A stretch of DNA of 64,000 nucleotides, from positions 53,690,216 to 53,754,215 of the forward strand of contig OV277868.1 in NCBI GenBank assembly GCA_922989275.2. The letters are read 5' to 3'. The position numbers were made by a program, and so were the translations under genes. The notes under the pieces are model-generated. The model saw only the letters and a list, made by a program, of their open reading frames with translations. It was not told the origin of the DNA and searched no databases. The DNA comes from Gari tellinella. Its lineage: Eukaryota > Mollusca > Bivalvia > Cardiida > Psammobiidae. This document shows positions 33,501 to 43,719 of the stretch, piece after piece (positions within the stretch are counted from its first letter, which is position 1; each line of letters opens with the position of its first letter).

Positions 33501-35837
33501 ACAGGCTATGGGGTAAAAGAACGATTCGTAAAATTGCACTTGAAAAATGCAAATTTGGAAATCTTAGGATTTTTCATGTCAACTTATGGCAACCCTGTGT
33601 CATGTTTCTAGTATTGAGAGCAGGTGACCACTATATGGTGCACACGAGTACATGTTTTCATGACTGTATAAAATAGAAGTATTTTCTCCAGTGGAGGAAT
33701 ACATTAAGGGCGTGTAATGGGGATACTGGGTCAAACCCGGTCGCTATTAGGCAGAACAACACAGGCATTGGCAAACAGTCAGGGTTCTTATTTTTTGACA
33801 GTTTGTAGATGGATGTTTATTATAATTATGTCAAAATAATAATAAAAAAAGATGTGCTGTAAATTAGGGCTGGCTATTGCAATACTCTCGCGATAGTTTA
33901 CCCGTATAACACCTTGTACTAATACGAATAATGAACCATAACGCATTTTTCCTATATCCTAGCATATGTTAGCTTAACCCTTTACCCGATAGCCTATTTC
34001 TAATTTTGAGGACGTATGATCACTTAAAGCAGGTTGAATGTAAAGCAGAATGCGCCTTAAGGCGCATTCTGCTTTACTTTCAGCCTGCTTTAAGCTTCCA
34101 TTTGCTAGAATAAAGAAAACATTAGTTTTGAAACATATTCATGACTGTAAAAATTGGAACTATTTTCTTCAGTGTAGGAATAAGTATAATGAGATGAAAG
34201 GCGCTTCTATGGAGTATAGGGTTAAAGGGGTCTGAAAGTAGAGCAGAATGCGCCTTGTGGTGGCATTCTTGTTTATTTTCAACCTGTTTTAAGCAACCAT
34301 CTGTCTTCAATATTGAAAACATGTTATAGAGAAAAGGATTAAAACGTGCCATTTCAAAATCATGGAACAACTTTCAGTGAGAGTTACTTGAATACAATTT
34401 TTACCATGTTTCTTTGTGGAAAGTGATAGAGAGGTCAGGGCTGCCATTTCTCCGGATTTTTCCTAAATCTCCGGATTTTTCCCCAGTAAATGTACATGGT
34501 AGCTTAAAGCAGACTGAAAGTAAACCAGAATGCGCCCTAAGGCGCATTCTGCTTTACTTACAGCCTGCATTCAGTAGTGCAAAAATGAAAAACATTGCAG
34601 ATTCCAACCAGAATGCTCCTTTAGAAGCCCGCTAATCTGCATCTACACTGTTTGTTTATGACAAGTGTATTCATCGTTTGTACATTGCTTGCAAATGGTA
34701 CATACATGAGTAAATATAGTGTTCAAATATCCGGGTATAGGGTAGTGAGTACAGCGTTGGGAATGGAGAGCTGATAATGCAGTTTAAATTCAGGGCTGCC
34801 ATTCTCCGGAGTTTTCCTAAATCTCCGGATTTTTTCCAAGTTCATGGTAGCTTAAAGCAGGCTGAAAGTAAAGCAGAATGTGCCCTAAGGCGCCTTACGC
34901 TTTACTTACAGTCTGCTTTAAGTAGTCGCATGTCAACAAAACAAGAAAAGGGCTATGGGGTAAAGATACGATTCGTAAAATCGCACTTGAAAAATGCAAA
35001 TTTGGAAATCTTAGGATTTTTTATGTCAACTTATGGCAGCCCTGTAAATTGTATTTTTGTGTAACGCAGATTTGGAGTCACGTGTACAAGTGCGTTTTGC
35101 TGCTGCACGCATGTGTGTTCATCATCTGGAATGAAGAAATAGTTCGTGTCTCAGCCTATTTGACCAACCGACGTTCTGTGGAGGAATTTGCAAGCGAGAA
35201 ACTCCAACGCTTTCTTGGAATGGACCCAGCGTTAGGAATAATGTGCCTTGCGTTAGTCTGTAGCGCGTTCTTTACTATAGAAATAACTGTGCGTTTCTTG
35301 GTGTGCCCCAATAAGATAGAATTCATCCACAACCCTCGAAACGGCATTGATATTTGTCTTAAAATAATATCGTGGTTTGTTCTTATTATTGAGCTCAGTC
35401 TGGATATGACAACTCGGGGCAGACCGTTGATCAACTTCTATCTATTGTGTGCTGGTTTAAATCCAGTCAGACTAGTGCTGGTATTCAGAACAACGAACAC
35501 TAACAGCGTGTTTAACATCATTTTGACAATCGTAAAGGAAACATGGAAGGATGTATGCGCACTACTTGTTTTATTTTTCGTGGGTGTTGTTATATTTGGT
35601 ACTCTCATTTATTATAGTGAAATGTATCATGCAGACATCTACCCTACAATATGTGATTCCCTGTGGTGGTCAGTTGTTTCCATGACAACGGTTGGTTATG
35701 CTGATATATATCCTCTTTCCGTATTAGGGCGAATATTTGGAAGCCTCTCGGTCATATTTGGAGTGTTATTAATAACAATGGCTGGTGCGATTGTAGCGGT
35801 TAAGTACATTGATAGCAACGGAAGAAATCGCTCTTAA
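30219..35837 (+). CDS. Kv-type potassium channel-like subunit (4 exons, 411 aa)
   Basis: The coding sequence joins 30219-30512, 31803-31886, 33224-33313 and 35070-35837. All junctions are GT..AG and in phase 0. The joined protein has a T1 (BTB_2) tetramerisation domain (about residues 12-98), the zinc motif HX5CX20CC across the exon 1/2 junction, S1 (WSHVYKCVLLLHACVFIIW), S2 with FTIE, S3 with NGID, a weak S4, S5, a pore loop with DSLWW, and S6. In the family, such proteins form tetrameric voltage-gated K+ channels in the plasma membrane; the zinc motif marks the non-Kv1 classes. Odd points: the filter reads TVGYAD, not TVGYGD; S4 has only two Arg, six residues apart; the S6 PVP motif is replaced by AGA; the protein ends about 12 residues after S6. 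The ATG at 30219 has A at -3 and G at +4; the open frame runs a little further upstream. It could be an electrically silent or modulatory subunit, a non-selective channel, or an early pseudogene. Channel-family membership is secure. Confidence 0.9.
30542..30691. mobile_element. Family A TIR element, copy 10, in Kv-like intron 1
   Basis: TTAA at 30538-30541 and 30692-30695. It begins 29 nt after the exon 1 donor. The hairpin arms GTTTGGGTCCTGATCAGACG are intact; the right half is shortened. Confidence 0.82.
31270..31455. mobile_element. Family C remnant in Kv-like intron 1
   Basis: Partial type 2 hairpin (AAAGTAAAGCAGAAGTATGC) and a recognisable right arm (CATGACTGTATAAATTGGAA), preceded by a short G tract. 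Confidence 0.65.
31488..31743. mobile_element. Family D TIR element, copy 1, Kv-like intron 1
   Basis: Ends CAGGGCTTCCAT and ATGGAAGCCCTG; the 6-bp direct repeat TATACC is on both sides. Subterminal CTCCGGATTTTTT blocks; type 2 hairpin intact. Confidence 0.9.
31803..31886 (+). CDS. Kv-like gene exon 2: zinc-site CC and T1-S1 linker
   Basis: A 28-codon exon between TTTTACAG and CAG|GTACCT. It starts V-S-G-C-C; the two Cys lie exactly 20 residues after the exon 1 Cys, completing HX5CX20CC. The rest is a His/Lys/Ser-rich linker. The spacing match is strong support for the splice. Confidence 0.85.
32002..32213. mobile_element. Family A TIR element, copy 11, in Kv-like intron 2
   Basis: Close to copy 5: the same CCCCTTCACTGCCTTACCCC start and GACGTCATGGCAGTGAAG end. 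The target repeat is not clear on the left. Confidence 0.82.
33000..33204. mobile_element. Family E TIR element, copy 3, next to Kv-like exon 3
   Basis: Ends CAGTAACACCTCTCTATTAC...GAGAGGTTTAACTA, flanked by TA. The right end lies about 19 nt upstream of exon 3. Confidence 0.87.
33224..33313 (+). CDS. Kv-like gene exon 3: pre-S1 linker
   Basis: A 30-codon exon between CCCTTTCTAG and AAG|GTAAGAG. It encodes LREKLWQTMDNPEFSLLSK, matching the family's LWRTFENP-like block just before S1. A family E element ends about 19 nt upstream of the exon, next to the polypyrimidine tract. Confidence 0.87.
33341..33597. mobile_element. Family D TIR element, copy 2, Kv-like intron 3
   Basis: Ends CAGGGCTGCCAT and ATGGCAACCCTG. 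It starts 28 nt after the exon 3 donor. Type 2 hairpin intact. No target repeat on the right, where a family C remnant begins. Confidence 0.87.
33600..33735. mobile_element. Family C remnant lacking the central hairpin
   Basis: It has the left arm (TGTTTCTAGTATTGAG...GGTGACCACT) and right arm (CATGACTGTATAAAAT...CAGTGGAGGAATACATTAAG) of family C. Only about 20 bp replaces the ~70-bp hairpin. Confidence 0.65.
33978..34221. mobile_element. Family C TIR element, copy 2, Kv-like intron 3
   Basis: TTAA on both sides; ends CCCTTTACCCGATAG and TATAGG(G). A perfect type 2 hairpin is centred on GCGCCTTAAGGCGC. Confidence 0.88.
34436..34580. mobile_element. Family D TIR element, copy 3 (truncated right)
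   Basis: The left end and hairpin are present; the sequence departs from the family after GCAGTCTGC/AGCCTGC, replaced by GCAAAAATGAAAAACATTGC. Confidence 0.78.
34791..35044. mobile_element. Family D TIR element, copy 4, next to exon 4
   Basis: Ends CAGGGCTGCCAT and ATGGCAGCCCTG; the 6-bp direct repeat TAAATT is on both sides. The right end is 25 nt upstream of the last Kv-like exon. Confidence 0.92.
35070..35837 (+). CDS. Kv-like gene exon 4: S1 to S6 and C terminus
   Basis: The acceptor is TAACGCAG|ATTTGG and the stop is TAA at 35835. It holds the whole membrane domain. S2 (SAFFTIEITVRFLVCP) and S3 (NGIDICL) keep the charge-transfer Phe/Glu and Asp. S4 (AGLNPVRLVLVFRTTNTN) is charge-poor. 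The pore is WWSVVSMTTVGYADIYP and S6 is IFGVLLITMAGAIVAVKY. The six-TM core is in a single exon, while the N terminus is split. A family D element ends 25 nt upstream of the exon. Confidence 0.92.
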   Translation: MWSHVYKCVLLLHACVFIIWNEEIVRVSAYLTNRRSVEEFASEKLQRFLGMDPALGIMCLALVCSAFFTIEITVRFLVCPNKIEFIHNPRNGIDICLKIISWFVLIIELSLDMTTRGRPLINFYLLCAGLNPVRLVLVFRTTNTNSVFNIILTIVKETWKDVCALLVLFFVGVVIFGTLIYYSEMYHADIYPTICDSLWWSVVSMTTVGYADIYPLSVLGRIFGSLSVIFGVLLITMAGAIVAVKYIDSNGRNRS

Positions 35838-36443
35838 TTTTTTTACACTTCGCTTACTATCTTTTTCTAATATAAAATACCCCCGACCGACCCTTTTCTT
35901 TCGGAAAATGTATCGGCGAATGTCGATGAATTTTGCGGCGCATATTACAGTAATAGGAGCTATTCTCCACTTAACTGTTTAAAAAGCTAATTTATAGACG
36001 TTTAAGTGTTTTAGAATAAGATTTAGCAAATATCTAAGGGAAAGCTGCCTTAAATCATTCATAAAGAACCTTCCTTGCAGATATTATATGACACATTCAA
36101 CATGCAGACAGCACTGTGCACATTTCATTGACACATTTGACATGCATAAAACACATTTCAAAACTTAATTAATTACATCTATCATATATTAGTCACTACT
36201 TTGCCGTGTTGGTAGATCTACACCAATATTGATAAAAAAAAACGATACCAGGTTAGCTTTTTAAGTTTATTTTGGTACTGGAATCTACCAATAAAATCAA
36301 TAGTTTGAATGAATATTTATAAGGTTTTTTTCAGCGGAGCTGAATGGTGTCTATTTAGCCCAACATTTCAACCAATTATATTTGATCAGAAATTTAGAAT
36401 TAAGAGCACCTGTTGAAACTGAATAGTCTGATTTGATAGTAGC
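35838..36443. other. 3' flank of the Kv-like gene
   Basis: No coding. An AATAAA at about 36291 is a possible but distant poly(A) signal. Otherwise unrecognised AT-rich DNA. Confidence 0.45.
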
Positions 36444-36634
36444 CAGTGCTCCAGATAAGGGAATTATGTCAAAATTTAACATCTTTATTTGTGCATTAAA
36501 CCCTATGGTGTCACTACTCATTTGAATTGTCTCTTCGAGACAATCAAAATGAGTGGCAACACCATAGGGTTTGGTGCTGAATTGAGTGAAAACATGTGAT
36601 TTGTTTAGTCTACTCCCTCTTATCTGGAGCCCTG
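36444..36634. mobile_element. Family I TIR element with hairpin
   Basis: Outer ends CAGTGCTCCAGATAAGGGA and CTCTTATCTGGAGCCCTG; central hairpin 36498-36572 (AAACCCTATGGTGTCACTAC and mirror). Its right half also matches positions 9-45 of this window. Confidence 0.78.
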
Positions 36635-36874
36635 TAGGCTGGTCTATGTCCCATTACAGTTTTACCAGATATGAACTGTGAGTGTAGAATTTAGAGACAC
36701 ATACTGACTATTTACTACACTGGGCTGATGCAATTATGGTTCTATTTTAAGATATGACATCTGAAATCTTTTTATAGATACACAGAGGAAGCTAGGTGTT
36801 TTGTTTACAACCAATTTGTTTTAATTGTTAACTATTTGTATACATTTACCATACATTAAAAGCAATATTATATG

Positions 36875-37570
36875 CTGTTCACAAAAAGTAGGGGATATTA
36901 TGGTATTTTGATACGGTATTGGAAACATACATTTTTACTGACCATTTTTATGTATATGTTACAACGATCCGTCATGTATAGATAGCATGGTCCCTAAAAT
37001 TTAGGAATATCGTGCAAGTTTGTGCTGCAAGTACAACTTTAAGTCATGAGGGGTAGCAAGTGGAAGTTAGCAAGTGGTAATTGTGACTTTAGTTAAGCAA
37101 AACTTTCAGGATATTGTGTTGTGTAGATGTCAAACGCAGATTCACACAAAAATTTGCAATTGGAATAATGAGGCGTCAGATGTGCAGGACATTCTTTGAA
37201 AGTGTGTTCGACGACGTGATCTCCTCCACCTAGAACGTTACGTAAGCTCGGTGCGGCAGGAAGAGTCGGACAGAATCCCTCAGAACACCAACAGTCGTCT
37301 TATTGAAAGTATTGTGCATCGTTTCATACCTTGTTGCATCAGTAGAGATGGTCCAACACGTTATCGAGGCCGTGTGAAAATGATGACGTTAACGTAAGGA
37401 CTTTGGACGCTGTTTAAAGTGCCTAAAGCCGTTATGAACAAGTTAAATTTTCGATTAAAGTGTGTGAGTAAATACTTTAAATAGATTCAATATACATCAA
37501 TAGGTAACGATTTTCTAAATTTCTCGCAATAACAATATTACGCATAATATCCCCTACTTTTTGTGAACAG
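36875..37570. mobile_element. Tc1/mariner-like TIR element (family N, ~696 bp)
   Basis: 28-bp near-perfect ends: CTGTTCACAAAAAGTAGGGG...CCCCTACTTTTTGTGAACAG, with TA-rich flanks. The interior has a GC-richer stretch (37190-37380) that could be transposase N-terminal remnant but has stops. Confidence 0.78.
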
Positions 37571-38171
37571 TATATATAAATGGCATCAAGTGAGTTAAAC
37601 ACAATTGTGTTGTTTCATCATTATTTACAAGAGTGAAGTGTAAGAGAATCTACAGCAGACTGTTGTATCTGAATGTTATAGTTCTATGAATGAAGTTTGA
37701 TATATAGAACAGTAGATTAATGTGAGGATCTCCTACCAGTAGCTAGGATATGAGTTAAATTGTTTGGGTTTTTTGCATTTCTGTACATGATAGTTTTGCA
37801 TTTTAAATAAAAGTTACTGTTTCCATTGTATACTTGTATTTTTTGCTTTTTAATCCAAGATATTACAATTCTTTGAAAACCTCAATTTCATTCAATTTTG
37901 CACACCCATCTATAGCTTTAGTCCAACCACTCATTCCGCTGAATATCCTTTTTAAAGATATTTCTTGTTTATGTATGGCCCCAGGGCTCTGCCCAATAAA
38001 ATACTTTCATATATTTTTATATAAGAATATAATAAAATAAAATACTCTATCAGAAAAGTAAATGTATTATTAATATATGGCATGTAATAGGAAACACAGG
38101 TAAATTATTTTGGCTTTATCTGGATTCTTACTGATTACTCATCCAAATCAAGTTGCAATCAGTAGACGAAA
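37571..38171. other. No gene seen
   Basis: AT-rich; short frames only, no known repeat ends. Confidence 0.5.
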
Positions 38172-38424
38172 CAGGGCTGTCATTTCTCCGGATTTTCCTA
38201 AATCTTCTGGTTTTTTCTGGTACATGGTAGCTCAAAGCAGGCTGAAAGTAAAGCAGAATGCGCCTTCATGCGCATTCTGTTTTACTTCCAGCCTGCTTTA
38301 AGCAGTCACATGTCAAGAAAACTAGAAACAGGCTATGCGGTAAAGGTACGATTTGTTAAATCGCACTTGAAAAATGCACATTTTGAAATCTTAGCATTTT
38401 TCATGCCAACTTATGGAAGCCCTG
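38172..38424. mobile_element. Family D TIR element, copy 5
   Basis: Ends CAGGGCTGTCAT and ATGGAAGCCCTG; the 6-bp direct repeat ACGAAA is on both sides. Type 2 hairpin intact. Confidence 0.92.
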
Positions 38425-38539
38425 ACGAAAGGAGTGATGAAGAAACCCTGACACCTCTACAGACAGATCACCAACTTTAAACAATTGTCATCTGCTTTGA
38501 TTTCTCAAATTCAAACTTAAAGGTATTTTGACTTAAGAA

Positions 38540-38620
38540 ATATTGAAATGAGTGGCAAATAGTTTGAATCCTGATCAGACGCTGACGCGGCGTCTGGTCA
38601 GGGTCCAAACTGCCGTCACA
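38540..38620. repeat. Type 1 hairpin with partial family A arm
   Basis: AATAGTTTGAATCCTGATCA with GACGCTGACGCGGCGTC and mirror GGTCAGGGTCCAAACTG; the left arm CATCTGCTTTGATTTC marks a family A remnant starting near 38440. Confidence 0.7.
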
Positions 38621-38639
38621 AGTTTGCAAATTGATTATG

Positions 38640-39768
38640 TCTGATAAAAATGTTATAGCCCATGACTATAAACCTGTTTTCTCAAATAAACCCTTTGTCC
38701 CATATTATTTTGAGTGTTTTGAGCTCATCTGAGCCAAAAACTACAAGGGCCAGAGCTTTGATATTTGGCACGTAGCATCATCTACTGGTCCTCTATCAGA
38801 TTTCTTTTAATTCAATGTATGCCGCTGGAGACAAAATTGATCCGCCCTGGGAGTAACAATTTTACAATTTTTACATTGACATTGCGTCTGGTCTGGATCC
38901 AAACTATTTGTTACTCATATTCAAATTGTCTTCAGTTTAAACAATCATTAAATATTTTGTTGCCGACATGTGCAGGTATATGGTATAGTCAAACAATGTA
39001 CCTGTTGTTTTGCCCTTTCCACGTCAAACTATAAAAATATATAACATATTAAAATGTACTTAAAGCGAGTCAATAGAATTTGGCAGAGAAAATATGTATT
39101 TCGTTTCGGCAAGTTTTCCACGACGGCAAAGTATATTTATTTATTTGAGTTCGCTTTGTACAGTATTGACTGTATTTAGATGGTCACGTGTTAGTGACCA
39201 GTATAAATACTGGTTGTACACGTGGTCAAGGCATTCGAGGCTATACCGGACAGTATAAAGTCGTACTTGTGTAATGGACCCAGCCCTAAAGAGTTTTGGA
39301 ATACATGTAAATTGATAAATGAAAACTGTTGTTTTCATTTAAGTTTACACAATAAGATTTGTTTATTTGCATATTCTGATATTTTCATTTATTTTCAGAT
39401 AGACGAGTTTTTGTCGTCAAGTTAAAGAGAGTTTGTTTTGTCAGCATGGATGTTTGAGTGGTTGTTGTGGTTCCATGGACTTTCTACTCTAGTTTTGGAG
39501 TAGAGTTTAAATTCTGTTGGCATATAGTTTATGTATAAGTGCTTGGACACACATACCATTTACTAAATGGTATTTTTCAGTGGAACTACAGAGTGTGGAA
39601 GAGTGATTTTTTGTTAAATTCTAAAATAAATATTGACCGGTATAGGCCACTCCTATTATGTGTTTATTATTTATTACTTGTTCAAAGGGTTATTAAATAA
39701 ATAATTAATGTTTGGCTGAAGGTACTGATAGAAAACATAAGACCCGTTACATACACTACGTTATATAT
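38640..39768. other. No gene seen
   Basis: Contains a worn type 1 hairpin arm (GTCTGGATCCAAACTATTTG near 38890). Nothing else recognised. Confidence 0.5.
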
Positions 39769-40022
39769 CCCTTTATCACATAGCCTGTTTCTAGTTTTGA
39801 AGATATGTGTCCACTTAAAGCAGGTTGAAAGTAAAGCAGAATGTGCCTTAAGGCACATTCTGCTTTACTTTAACAGTCTGCTTTAAGCTATACTCTGCTA
39901 GGATTTAGAACAAATTTCTTATGGTTCATTTTAAAGACCGTGTATAAATTGGAACTACATGTATTTTCCTCAGTGAAGGAATAAATCAAATGTGCTAAAA
40001 GGCGCTTCTATGAGGGAAAGGG
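39769..40022. mobile_element. Family C TIR element, copy 3
   Basis: Ends CCCTTTATCACATAG and GAGGGAAAGGG. The flanking 4-mers are ATAT on both sides, not TTAA. The type 2 hairpin is well preserved. Confidence 0.83.
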
Positions 40023-40107
40023 ATATACTGCACCCCCTTTTATTCTGAATTTCCAACGTACATGTACCAAACTATGAAGAAGAAGGGTCATTATATACAT
40101 GTCTTAA

Positions 40108-40351
40108 CCCATAACCCCATAGCCTGTTTCTAGTTTTGAAAATAGTTGACCACTTAAAGCAGGTTGAACGTAAAGCAGAATGCGTCTTAAGGCGCATTCT
40201 GCTTTACGTTCAACCTGCTTTAAGCTATTATCTGCTAGAATATAGAAACTATTTCTTATGATTCTTATTTTTTACAGTGTAAATTGGAACTAGTTTCTTC
40301 AGTGGAGGAATAAATTTAAGGCGTAAAGAGGCTTAATTATGGGGTAATGGG
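40108..40351. mobile_element. Family C TIR element, copy 4
   Basis: TTAA at 40104-40107 and 40352-40355; ends CCCATAACCCCAT and ATGGGGTAATGGG. The hairpin is perfect over more than 60 bp. Confidence 0.92.
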
Positions 40352-40717
40352 TTAAGCGTATACAGTACAACCTCCCTTCAATAACATTTCAAGACTGCCA
40401 TCTATGGTCGCTTAACACATTAAAGGCAGAATGTCGCCCAAATGGATGTTTAAAACGCGCAATTTCTTATATATGTACATTTTCTATGTATTAAAACTAA
40501 GCGAAAACGGTTGTCAGATGCCTGACATATGCCCCCCTTTCTTTAAGAATCATACATTAATGTGCCGATTTCTTATCGAGATGGTCTTTGTTTACATAAC
40601 AAATCTTTTCGTGTCGGCTTCCGAGAATTTCCGCATGGTCGAATAAGAGTCACGTGATCGATCCTATTTTTCTGACTTCTCTGTGTTACTTTATAGTTAA
40701 TAATGGTAAATAGGTAA

Positions 40718-40962
40718 CAGTGGAGAAAACGTTATTCTTTCCCGTTTAAACGCAAACGAAATGCAAACGCATCACAATAAAACGCATAAAAACACAACCT
40801 TTAGACAGTTATGACTATTCATGTTAGTCTGAGTTGCAAACAGTTTAGTGCCTGATCAGACGCCGGGTTACCCGGCGTCTGATCTGCTCCAAACTGTTTG
40901 CAATTGAAATCATGGTTTTAGCGTAAGCGCCTTTATTGGGAAAGAATAACATTTTCTCCACT
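40718..40962. mobile_element. Family B TIR element, copy 4
   Basis: Both subterminal regions have the AAACGTTATTCTTTCCC arm. It runs in the opposite orientation to copies 1-3. The hairpin core GCCGGGTTACCCGG is intact. Confidence 0.85.
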
Positions 40963-41036
40963 TCGAATACATAGTCGTACACATTCCTACTTGAGATAAG
41001 TATGATCATCGTGCAGCACGAGAACGCTGCGCTAAC

Positions 41037-41266
41037 TTTACTGATATTTTATTCTTTCAAATTAAACGCATTTATAAACAAAACTATTATTACCATTGCA
41101 AACAGGTTGGAGCCAGATCAGACACCGCGTAACCCGGCTTCTGATCAGGCTCCAACCTGTTTGCTACTCAGATTAAAAAAATAGTTAAAATTTCTAAAAG
41201 TAAATTTCCACAGTGTAGTGAATTGCGTTTGCGTTTAAACCGGAAAGAAAAATGTATTCTCTACTG
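41037..41266. mobile_element. Family B TIR element, copy 5 (left end decayed)
   Basis: The right end CTACTG-TA is recognisable and the left end is eroded. The hairpin GGAGCCAGATCAGACACCGC and its mirror is present with mismatches. Confidence 0.8.
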
Positions 41267-41732
41267 TATATTGCGCACAATAAATACAGCTATCAATGTC
41301 TCTTGCTGAATGTAGGGAATACTCATCCCTTTTAAAGTTTTAGAATGTTCCAATCTAAAAATAACTCTGCCAAGTCAGAAGAAAACACTATGAAAACATC
41401 TTTACCGGGCGCAGGCCGAACGAACTCGGAAAATCTCCGCCGTTGATCGGATGTCAACAAACCGATTTAAAAAGCGACTTCTTTCCTTTGTAAGCAATAT
41501 GTTGCCTCCATATATAGCGGATTACTTCTTTTTATATGTTTAGATTACGTGTGTGCCTGAATGTTCAGGTTTAAGAACAGAACAGAACAATAAGAAATGC
41601 GCGATTTTGGCTACTTGACAGCTACATGTACATACTGGCTTAAATGATAACAAGTTTTATAATTTCGGTAATACTATTTAAAGAATTGCCCTTGTTCGGA
41701 ACTTGTTTCCATGTAAATCTATAATGTATCAT

Positions 41733-41895
41733 GTTTATTGTAAATGTAGTTATTTGTCTTTTCTTGTTTTATAGGTACATTTGTATATGCTTTCATGTGA
41801 CAGCGCTTTTGAACGTATAACGCCTGTGTGAAAAGAGCGTTATATAAATCTGGTACAATGTATTTAATTATAATAATAATAATAATAATAATAAA
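41733..41895. repeat. SINE/LINE-type 3' tail with (TAA)n, copy 2
   Basis: Same blocks as 17700-17888, with GAAAAGAGCGTTATATAAAT and a TAA run; a second short tail unit follows and holds a family B element. Confidence 0.75.
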
Positions 41896-41934
41896 AGAAT
41901 AATAATGTGAAAAGAGCGCTGTATAAACCTGGTA

Positions 41935-42180
41935 CAGTGGAGAAAACGTTATTCTTTCCCAATAAACGCGTTTACGCTAAAACTATTATTTGCAGTGCAA
42001 AAAGTTTGGAGCCAGATCAGACGCCGGGTAACCCGGCGTCTGATCAGGCTCCAAACTATTTGCCACCAAGATAAACAAGAATTATCAGAATTGTCCAAAA
42101 GTTGTTCTTTTCTACTTTTTAGTGCTTTGCGTTTGCGTACGTTTGCGTTTAAACGGGAAAGAATAACAGATTCTCCACTG
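41935..42180. mobile_element. Family B TIR element, copy 6, inside a SINE-like tail
   Basis: Flanked by TA. It is inserted in the sequence following a second copy of the GAAAAGAGCGCTGTATAAAC repeat tail, and a TAA microsatellite continues after it. Confidence 0.9.
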
Positions 42181-42182
42181 TA

Positions 42183-42262
42183 TATAATAATAATAATGAT
42201 AAGTACATGTATTATTATTATTATTATAAAATTATAATAATAATAATAATAATAATAATAAT
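42183..42262. repeat. (TAA)n/(ATT)n microsatellite, foldback
   Basis: TAATAATAATAATGATAAG, then TTATTATTATTATTATAAAA and a further TAA run; the strands can pair with each other. Confidence 0.88.
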
Positions 42263-43330
42263 TGATATAGGTACCAGCATATCGAGGGAAACACGTGACG
42301 TACATGTAGAACACCTGTAAATGAGCGTGTCTGCATTGCTTGTATCTTGCATGGTTCTATATATACATTTTACATGAGCTGCTCAAGAGAGGGGGCACTG
42401 CAGTTTTATGTTGTAAATACGAATTTGTCACATGTCTCATGATTGATGCGTTTTGTCATGTTTGTTTTGATTGGATTGTAGTTTAAACATATTTTATTTC
42501 AAAAATTTCAACATGGAAATGGGGTTGGGCCACAAGTTCCAAAAACATTAGTTACGGCCCTTCCCCTAGCAATTATTTACACAATATTGATAATGGCAAG
42601 TGATTACTATTAACCCATTTATGTACAACTTTTATAGTAGCAAACAGAAAAGATCCGGTCCTAAGGACTTGGGTTAGTCCTTGGGTTTTAATCCTCACTA
42701 TTTACTTTTGCCTTGATCCAGATACATGTACATATATTCCCTTATTGGGTAACTTTCACATTAACAAACAATGGTCCAACAGGAGATAAGATTTTACGAA
42801 TTTGTTCACCGTAAGAATTTAGACATTAATTGGGTTAACTACATCAATTGTTGTATTCGAAATCAAACAGGAGAGAAAGAGAGAGAGACAGAGAGACAGA
42901 TAAAGAAGGAGAGTGAGAGGAAATCGCAGATATTTTAAGATAAAGATTGGCTACTGGCTTAGATTGAGACCGAGATATCCTATCCCCATGTACATATAAT
43001 TTAGCTTGACAAGGGAGACAACTCACTGAAGTATCAGATATTGTCCATACATTGGTTGTTCCCCTTGTTAGCCAATATTGGTCAGCCTGGACTATTTTTT
43101 CCCTCATTGAAATGATCCCATTAGATCACTTTTGGCAAGTTCTCCACATATCAACAAACAAACAAACATTAGGCAAATAGAGTTCCATGCTGGAACTTAA
43201 AACAGGTGGTAGCTCAATAACAAGATGAGCTTTCTTCTCTACTTTCATCCAGTTCCAAGTAGTCACCTGGTTTTAAAGCTGTAGGAAATGGATGTTTAAG
43301 TTTAAAAGTTTTCGCATGTTTGAGTACTGA
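42263..43330. other. No gene; GA-rich tract
   Basis: A GAGAGA-rich stretch at 42871-42920. The DNA before the LINE fragment is otherwise unrecognised. Confidence 0.5.
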
Positions 43331-43648
43331 TTAACATCTTTTTGTCTCCTTAATAAAGTTCTGCACTGCTCTAAAGATGATCAAGTTTTCATCATGACTA
43401 AGTTCTTTACTGCCAAATAATAATGTTTTAATATTGAGTGGATGGTAAGTTCTAGTTGCCCTAAAAAGAGTTATTCTTTCATTATTGAAGTTGTTACACC
43501 AAAAGAAAAAATGTTCTGAATTTTCAAAATCAACAGAGTTACATGTACAAAAAGGATCTTCTCTAAGTTTATTTCTAAATAAGTCATAATTAATTGGATT
43601 GTAAATACATGTATTACATATATCTCCTGTATTGAGGAAATAAAACAT
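43331..43648 (-). pseudogene. Non-LTR retrotransposon ORF2 C-terminal fragment
   Basis: The frame encodes FCTCNSVDFENSEHFFFWC, a C-x-C...H...C zinc-knuckle-like block, then LLFGSKELSHDENLIIFRAV and QNFIKETKRC. This is the usual end of LINE reverse-transcriptase ORFs (zf-RVT region). No RT domain lies upstream within reach, so it is a truncated insert. Confidence 0.75.
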
Positions 43649-43719
43649 TGAAATGAATTGAATAATTGAATACCGGTATTGGGCCTATATGCCCATGAAC
43701 ATGGCAAATATAATATGTA

